Shown here one piece after another: positions 11,611 through 14,460 of a DNA stretch of 14,460 nucleotides. The stretch spans positions 1-14,460 of the forward strand of contig JAHJQT010000052.1 in assembly GCA_018819085.1 (NCBI GenBank). Reading direction: 5' to 3'. The stretch is from Patescibacteria group bacterium (GTDB lineage Bacteria > Patescibacteriota > Minisyncoccia > Portnoybacterales > UBA2143). Position 1 is the stretch's first letter. Each line of letters starts with the position of its first letter. The translations under genes and the position numbers were made by a program. The notes under the pieces were generated by a model, which was given only the letters and a program-made list of their open reading frames with translations, ran no database searches and was not told the origin of the DNA.

Positions 11611-12129
11611 ATGGATTATGAATTTGGAGATATAATCAACGCCATACAGACTGATTGCGAGCATTTTATATTAATATTTGGTCTTGATGATAAAGATAGG
11701 GTTTTATACAAAATTATAACTTCAAAAATATACAGAGCATTCGACGTGCTCTGTGATTTTTTTAATAATTATTGTATTGGGGATAAATGTAGTAGAAAGC
11801 GTTTTTATCATAAATTTCAAAATAGACAGAATAAAAATGATGAAATCCAAGCGGTAAATTTATCGGATGTATTTTTTCTTAATAAAGAAGATTATATGGG
11901 GTATTTAAGTGATGATAGTATGGTTATAATAAATAGTGATCTCAAGATAATGGATTTAGAGGTATTAAATAGATATAAGAGACAGGGACTTGCTCATTAT
12001 GCGAGTAGATTATCCAAAGAAGATACAGATAGATTATATATACACCTTAAAACATCAAAGCATATTAGTGGTCTTAATTTAAATGCAATAGGTAAAAGTT
12101 TCAATGCATATAAGAGAAGTTTACGATAA
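11611..12129 (+). CDS. Unrecognised partner of the Panacea protein; candidate toxin
   Basis: 172 residues with no signal peptide or membrane helix and no motif I can name with confidence. The N-terminus, MDYEFGDIINAIQTDCEHFI then LIFGLDDKDRVLYKIITSK, has short alternating strands and a G-D-I start. This is faintly like the beta-barrel of MazF/PemK-type RNases (GDIV...TS). The middle contains FNNYCIGDKCSRKRFYHKFQ and a later SDDSMVIINSDLKIMD stretch; the C-terminus is helical and basic. It lies 11 bp downstream of the Panacea gene with a short GAGG (11604-11607), the standard antitoxin-then-toxin order of PanAT pairs. Toxicity and mechanism are inferred from position only. Confidence 0.7.
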   Translation: MDYEFGDIINAIQTDCEHFILIFGLDDKDRVLYKIITSKIYRAFDVLCDFFNNYCIGDKCSRKRFYHKFQNRQNKNDEIQAVNLSDVFFLNKEDYMGYLSDDSMVIINSDLKIMDLEVLNRYKRQGLAHYASRLSKEDTDRLYIHLKTSKHISGLNLNAIGKSFNAYKRSLR

Positions 12130-12203
12130 ATGATTATTTAGCGATGGAAACATATCAAAGTTTTTTTGAAAAATATTTAATTTTTCCTTAATTTTATCCC
12201 AAT

Positions 12204-12231
12204 CTAAGATTCTGAATATATTCAGAATTAG
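12204..12231. repeat. Strong inverted repeat before att-like copy 2
   Basis: ATTCTGAA-TATA-TTCAGAAT (12209-12228) is a perfect 8-bp-arm hairpin, widened by CTA/TAG outside. It has no T run on the + strand, so it is either a weak 3'-end structure for the Panacea operon or a recombination-related structure. Nothing equivalent precedes copy 3, where the Nudix gene has its own terminator. Confidence 0.55.
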
Positions 12232-12236
12232 GAGAC

Positions 12237-12356
12237 TTATCAAAATACCAAGTTCTAACTTTGTTCCACGCTCGGAGCATAGAAGGGGATAATAATACAT
12301 AGTAGGTTATATTAGAGTATAAAAGTAATCGTTTATCTACGCGGTTATTTTTTATT
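12237..12356 (+). repeat. att-like repeat, copy 2
   Basis: The core CGGAGCATAGAAGGG is at 12273-12287. The 36 bases before it are nearly identical to those before copy 3 (starting TTATCAAAATACC) but differ from the tRNA T-arm, so copies 2 and 3 are not tRNA genes. Trailer and terminator (TAATCG...CGGTTA then TTTTTT, 12326-12353) follow as in copy 1. It forms the right boundary of the Panacea cassette and the left boundary of the Nudix cassette. Confidence 0.8.
12326..12353 (+). terminator. Intrinsic terminator within att-like copy 2
   Basis: AATCG (12327-12331) pairs with CGGTT (12342-12346), including one T-G wobble, followed by A and a T run. It is homologous to the tRNA-Asn terminator, and the stem is kept despite base changes. 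Confidence 0.7.
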
Positions 12357-12416
12357 CCGAACTAGACGTTAGAATTTATTAGTGATATTATGCAAATAGT
12401 ACGTTAATTAAATAAA

Positions 12417-12423
12417 AGGAGGG
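12417..12423 (+). promoter_or_regulatory. Unusually strong Shine-Dalgarno site of the Nudix gene
   Basis: AGGAGGG, seven bases before the ATG at 12431. Nearly every other gene in the window lacks a Shine-Dalgarno motif, so this stands out and fits a foreign or recently acquired gene. Confidence 0.8.
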
Positions 12424-12430
12424 TCAAAAT

Positions 12431-12946
12431 ATGAGAAAAGAAAAAGAATTAGCTCATGCCACAGTTTGTTTTCTTAATAAAGAAAACAAGATACTTCTTG
12501 CAATTAAAAGCAGACATATAGGAGAAGGTTGTTGGAATGGTTATGGAGGTGGAATTGATCCAGGAGAAAAACCAAGAGAAGCTGCCGTGAGAGAACTTAA
12601 AGAAGAGACAGGAGGAGTAATTACTTTACCAGATCAACTTGAAAAGATAGCCGAAATTGATTTTCATAACACAAAGAGTGATGGAGGAATTTTTGTTTGT
12701 AAGGTTCATTTTTATCTAGTTAAACAATGGCAAGGAGAAGTCCAAGAAACAGAAGAAATGTTAAAACCAACATGGTTTGATATAAAGAAACTGCCTCTAG
12801 ATGAGATGATGCCAGCTGATAAAAAGTGGCTATCTATTGCTTTAAGTGGCAAAAAAGTAAAGGCTCAACCAAAACTTGGACCGTTTCAAAAAAAATTATT
12901 AGAAGATTTTGAAATAGAAGAAGTTGATTCTTTTGATGAAGATTAA
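12431..12946 (+). CDS. Nudix hydrolase, MTH1-like (8-oxo-dGTP diphosphatase type)
   Basis: 171 residues. The complete Nudix box lies at 40-62: G-x5-E46-x7-R54-E55-L-x-E58-E59-x-G61. Before it comes CWNGYGGGID (34-43), and after it E-M-L-K-P-T-W-F-D with LPLDEMMPADKKWL. The W-N-G-Y/F-G-G start and the W-F...P-x-D...W end match the MTH1/NUDT1 group, which removes oxidised purine nucleotides such as 8-oxo-dGTP from the pool. Substrate assignment is by family resemblance. An extra acidic C-terminal tail (FEIEEVDSFDED) is not typical. It has a strong Shine-Dalgarno, its own intrinsic terminator, and sits alone between att-like copies 2 and 3: a one-gene cassette. Confidence 0.9.
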   Translation: MRKEKELAHATVCFLNKENKILLAIKSRHIGEGCWNGYGGGIDPGEKPREAAVRELKEETGGVITLPDQLEKIAEIDFHNTKSDGGIFVCKVHFYLVKQWQGEVQETEEMLKPTWFDIKKLPLDEMMPADKKWLSIALSGKKVKAQPKLGPFQKKLLEDFEIEEVDSFDED

Positions 12947-12976
12947 AGGTCCGTTTTATAAAAAAGCGGACTTTTA
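12947..12976 (+). terminator. Intrinsic terminator of the Nudix gene
   Basis: GTCCG (12949-12953) pairs with CGGAC (12967-12971) around an A/T loop, followed by TTTT. It begins one base after the stop codon, within the cassette and before att-like copy 3. Confidence 0.8.
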
Positions 12977-12994
12977 AAATTTAGTAAAGGGGAA

Positions 12995-13115
12995 TTATCA
13001 AAATACCAAGTTCTAACTTTGTTCCACCCTCGGAGCATAGAAGGGTATAATAATACATAGTATAGTATAGTAGAGTATAAAAGTAACCGTTTGTTTATTC
13101 GGTTGTTTTTATTTT
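12995..13115 (+). repeat. att-like repeat, copy 3
   Basis: The core is at 13031-13045, preceded by the same 36-base block as copy 2 with only a few changes, and followed by trailer and terminator (AACCG...CGGTT then TTTTT, 13085-13110). It is 758 bp after copy 2 and closes the Nudix cassette. An insertion sequence begins 24 bp later, hiding whatever came next. Confidence 0.8.
13084..13113 (+). terminator. Intrinsic terminator within att-like copy 3
   Basis: TAACCG / CGGTTG-type hairpin (AACCG 13085-13089 with CGGTT 13100-13104), followed by a T run. Third member of the tRNA-Asn trailer terminator set. Confidence 0.7.
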
Positions 13116-13138
13116 AAGCTGAATATTTTCGAATTCGA

Positions 13139-13164
13139 TGTTGTCAATCAGTTAAAATGTCGCT
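13139..13164 (+). repeat. Left terminal inverted repeat of the IS
   Basis: TGTTGTCAATCAGTTAAAAT followed by GTCGCT. It matches the right end (14435-14460, reverse complement) at about 20 of 26 positions. Confidence 0.75.
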
Positions 13165-13217
13165 CTAATCTTTCATCAGAATGTCGTCTGAAAGAAAAAA
13201 AATAAAAGCAATTTTAA

Positions 13218-14354
13218 TTAATTAATTTTAAATTCTTGAATAAATTTATCACAGTTGTAAACTCGTATTCTATGATCAGGATTTAAAGCTAAAGTCATTC
13301 TTTGTCCCCAGAACGGTTCTTTACTTTTCAGATAGTATTGCTTACCATTAAGACTAAAGGAATTGTATTTATCTATCTTTCTTTCTTCTCGCAGAGAAAG
13401 AATAAAGTCTAAGTCTTCCTTTCCAGAGAGCGGCTTAAATCCATTAGGATTAAATCGCTCTTTTGGTTTAGTCCCAGTCATTCGGTTAATATGATTCTGA
13501 TTATACCACTCAACCCATTTGCCAAACTCCAGATTCAATTCTTTAAAGTTTCTAGCTTTAATTTCAGGAATAAATCTACCTTGAATGAATCTAAATAATC
13601 TTTCAACTTTACCTTTACAAAAGGCCTGATAAGGCGGATGATTAACTAAAGCAATCCCTAATTCTCTCAAAGCTCTCTTAATTTCTGTCTCATAGTTCTT
13701 ATCTGTCTGATAACTGCTGTAATTGCTTCTCTTATTGCGAATAACCCTGAATTTAGAATCATTATCAGTATAGATAACAGCTGGTAGTCCATATTTCACA
13801 ATAACAGAGCGTAAAACTACCATATTGTTCCATGTTGTATCCTGCTCAGCCCAGTTAAAGGCCAGAATAGCTCTTGAATAATCATCAAGAATTAATATTA
13901 GTTTAGCTTTACTCCCTTTTAACCAGTATCCTTCTGTTGTATCCATTTGAAGGAGATGACCAAACTTCTTAGCCTCAAATCTTTTAAAGTATCTTTTTTC
14001 AATCTTAACTTCCTTGTAGAGATTATTCTCTATTCTAATTCTTCTAACTGTGGCTGGACTTATCTGAATGTCTTTTTCTTTTAGTAAATCGCAAATAGCT
14101 GGATTAGATCTCTGCGGTCTCTGCTTGTGCAAAAGAATTACTTTTTTTCTTAATTCATCTCTCTTATTCCAACCACCTCTTGTTTTAGGTAAAAGAACAT
14201 TTAGATTCCACCTATTATCTTTTAATTCTTTTAACAATCTTTGAACCTGACGAGTGGATAGTTTCAAATTAGCAGCTGTGTTGTTTAAAGAAATTAATCC
14301 TTTATCAAGGAACCTTAACTGACTAAATCTATCTTCTAATATTTCTTTTTCCAT
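13218..14354 (-). CDS. DDE transposase with rve integrase core, IS481-like
   Basis: 378 residues. The N-terminal HTH (ISLNNTAANLKLSTRQVQRLLKEL, 21-44) is followed by a second helical DNA-binding part (residues 70-115, SNPAICDLLKEKDIQISPATV). The rve catalytic core has D138 in LLQMDTTEGYW, D197 in VIYTDNDSKFR and E251 in CKGKVERLFRFIQ, plus LDDYSR, so the DDE triad is complete. The wide D-E spacing and the C-terminal SH3-like part (FSLNGKQYYLKSKEPFWGQRM) resemble the longer IS481/Mu-type transposases. AGGAG lies about 11 nt before its ATG, and an extended -10 (TGCTAAAAT, minus strand, near 14399-14404) sits in the IS end. It appears intact and may be active. Confidence 0.88.
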   Translation of the reverse strand: MEKEILEDRFSQLRFLDKGLISLNNTAANLKLSTRQVQRLLKELKDNRWNLNVLLPKTRGGWNKRDELRKKVILLHKQRPQRSNPAICDLLKEKDIQISPATVRRIRIENNLYKEVKIEKRYFKRFEAKKFGHLLQMDTTEGYWLKGSKAKLILILDDYSRAILAFNWAEQDTTWNNMVVLRSVIVKYGLPAVIYTDNDSKFRVIRNKRSNYSSYQTDKNYETEIKRALRELGIALVNHPPYQAFCKGKVERLFRFIQGRFIPEIKARNFKELNLEFGKWVEWYNQNHINRMTGTKPKERFNPNGFKPLSGKEDLDFILSLREERKIDKYNSFSLNGKQYYLKSKEPFWGQRMTLALNPDHRIRVYNCDKFIQEFKIN

Positions 14355-14434
14355 ATTGTCTTTAACTCCTATCAGTTCTTCCAGACGACACTAAATGTAT
14401 TTTAGCAAATACGACATATTGTTGAAAGCTAACT

Positions 14435-14460
14435 AGTGACATTCTAGCTGAAAGCCAACA
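14435..14460 (-). repeat. Right terminal inverted repeat of the IS
   Basis: Read on the minus strand from 14460: TGTTGGCTTTCAGCTAGAAT followed by GTCACT. It ends exactly at the window edge. Confidence 0.7.

Larger units (their letters stand above)
13139..14460 (-). mobile_element. IS481-like insertion sequence, about 1.32 kb
   Basis: The left end starts TGTTGTCAATCAG (13139). The reverse complement of the window's last bases starts TGTTGGCTTTCAG. About 20 of the first 26 positions agree, and similarity continues to about 50 bp with one gap, so both terminal inverted repeats are present and begin with TGT, as in the IS481 group. One transposase gene fills the element on the minus strand. Copies of a TGTCG-type word recur inside both ends (left 13159 and 13182; right near 14384, 14411 and 14439, one as TGTCA), probable transposase-binding sites. 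A target duplication cannot be checked because the element ends at the window edge. Confidence 0.8.

Noticed and set aside
12237..13045. Copies 2 and 3 of the att-like repeat as degenerate tRNA genes
   Set aside because: Only the last few tRNA bases match with certainty; the 36-bp block before them aligns poorly with the tRNA T-arm and contains no anticodon arm.
1..14460. CRISPR array or cas genes
   Set aside because: No regularly spaced repeats of 25-40 bp with unique spacers and no cas-like protein were seen; the three large repeats are too long and too far apart.

Overview
The window looks like a piece of a Candidate Phyla Radiation (Patescibacteria, Parcubacteria-like) genome. It is very A+T-rich, most genes lack a clear Shine-Dalgarno site, and several promoters sit only 8-20 nt from the start codon. 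Several proteins are of types I associate with this group: a DUF5667-like secreted protein, a ten-cysteine membrane-anchored protein, a chagasin-like inhibitor and a tiny GIY-YIG nuclease. TGA ends at least two genes (the two glycosyltransferases), so the TGA=Gly code of Gracilibacteria does not apply. The assignment rests on pattern recognition only.

Layout. 1-500: the C-terminal end of a heavy-metal P-type ATPase and a small membrane protein. 500-1315: a short gene with a faint kinase-like C-terminal motif, lying between two structured, more G+C-rich non-coding stretches. 1316-2994: two membrane-anchored envelope proteins. 3000-6108: a toxin-antitoxin-type island with a HAD-phosphatase remnant, hicBA, and two Fic proteins. 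The first Fic has Gln in place of the catalytic His and is flanked by a 15-bp direct repeat; the second is canonical and self-inhibited. 6126-7130: the housekeeping ATPase ychF. 7252-10390: a compact cell-surface cluster of a chagasin-like inhibitor, a DUF5667-like protein, a GT2 and a GT4 glycosyltransferase.

10387-13138 is the most interesting part: a tRNA-Asn gene invaded on both sides. On the 5' side, a GIY-YIG nuclease gene has been placed between the original tRNA promoter and the tRNA, and a copy of the tRNA 5' end is left upstream, interrupted by a 61-nt three-hairpin insert. On the 3' side, the last bases of the tRNA plus about 90 bp of trailer and terminator occur three times (10839, 12273, 13031). 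The repeats bracket two gene cassettes: a Panacea-domain antitoxin with an unrecognised partner, and an MTH1-like Nudix hydrolase. No integrase gene is visible.

13139-14460: an IS481-like element with imperfect terminal inverted repeats, inserted just after the third repeat. Its outer end coincides with the last base of the window, which suggests the contig was cut at a multi-copy insertion sequence.
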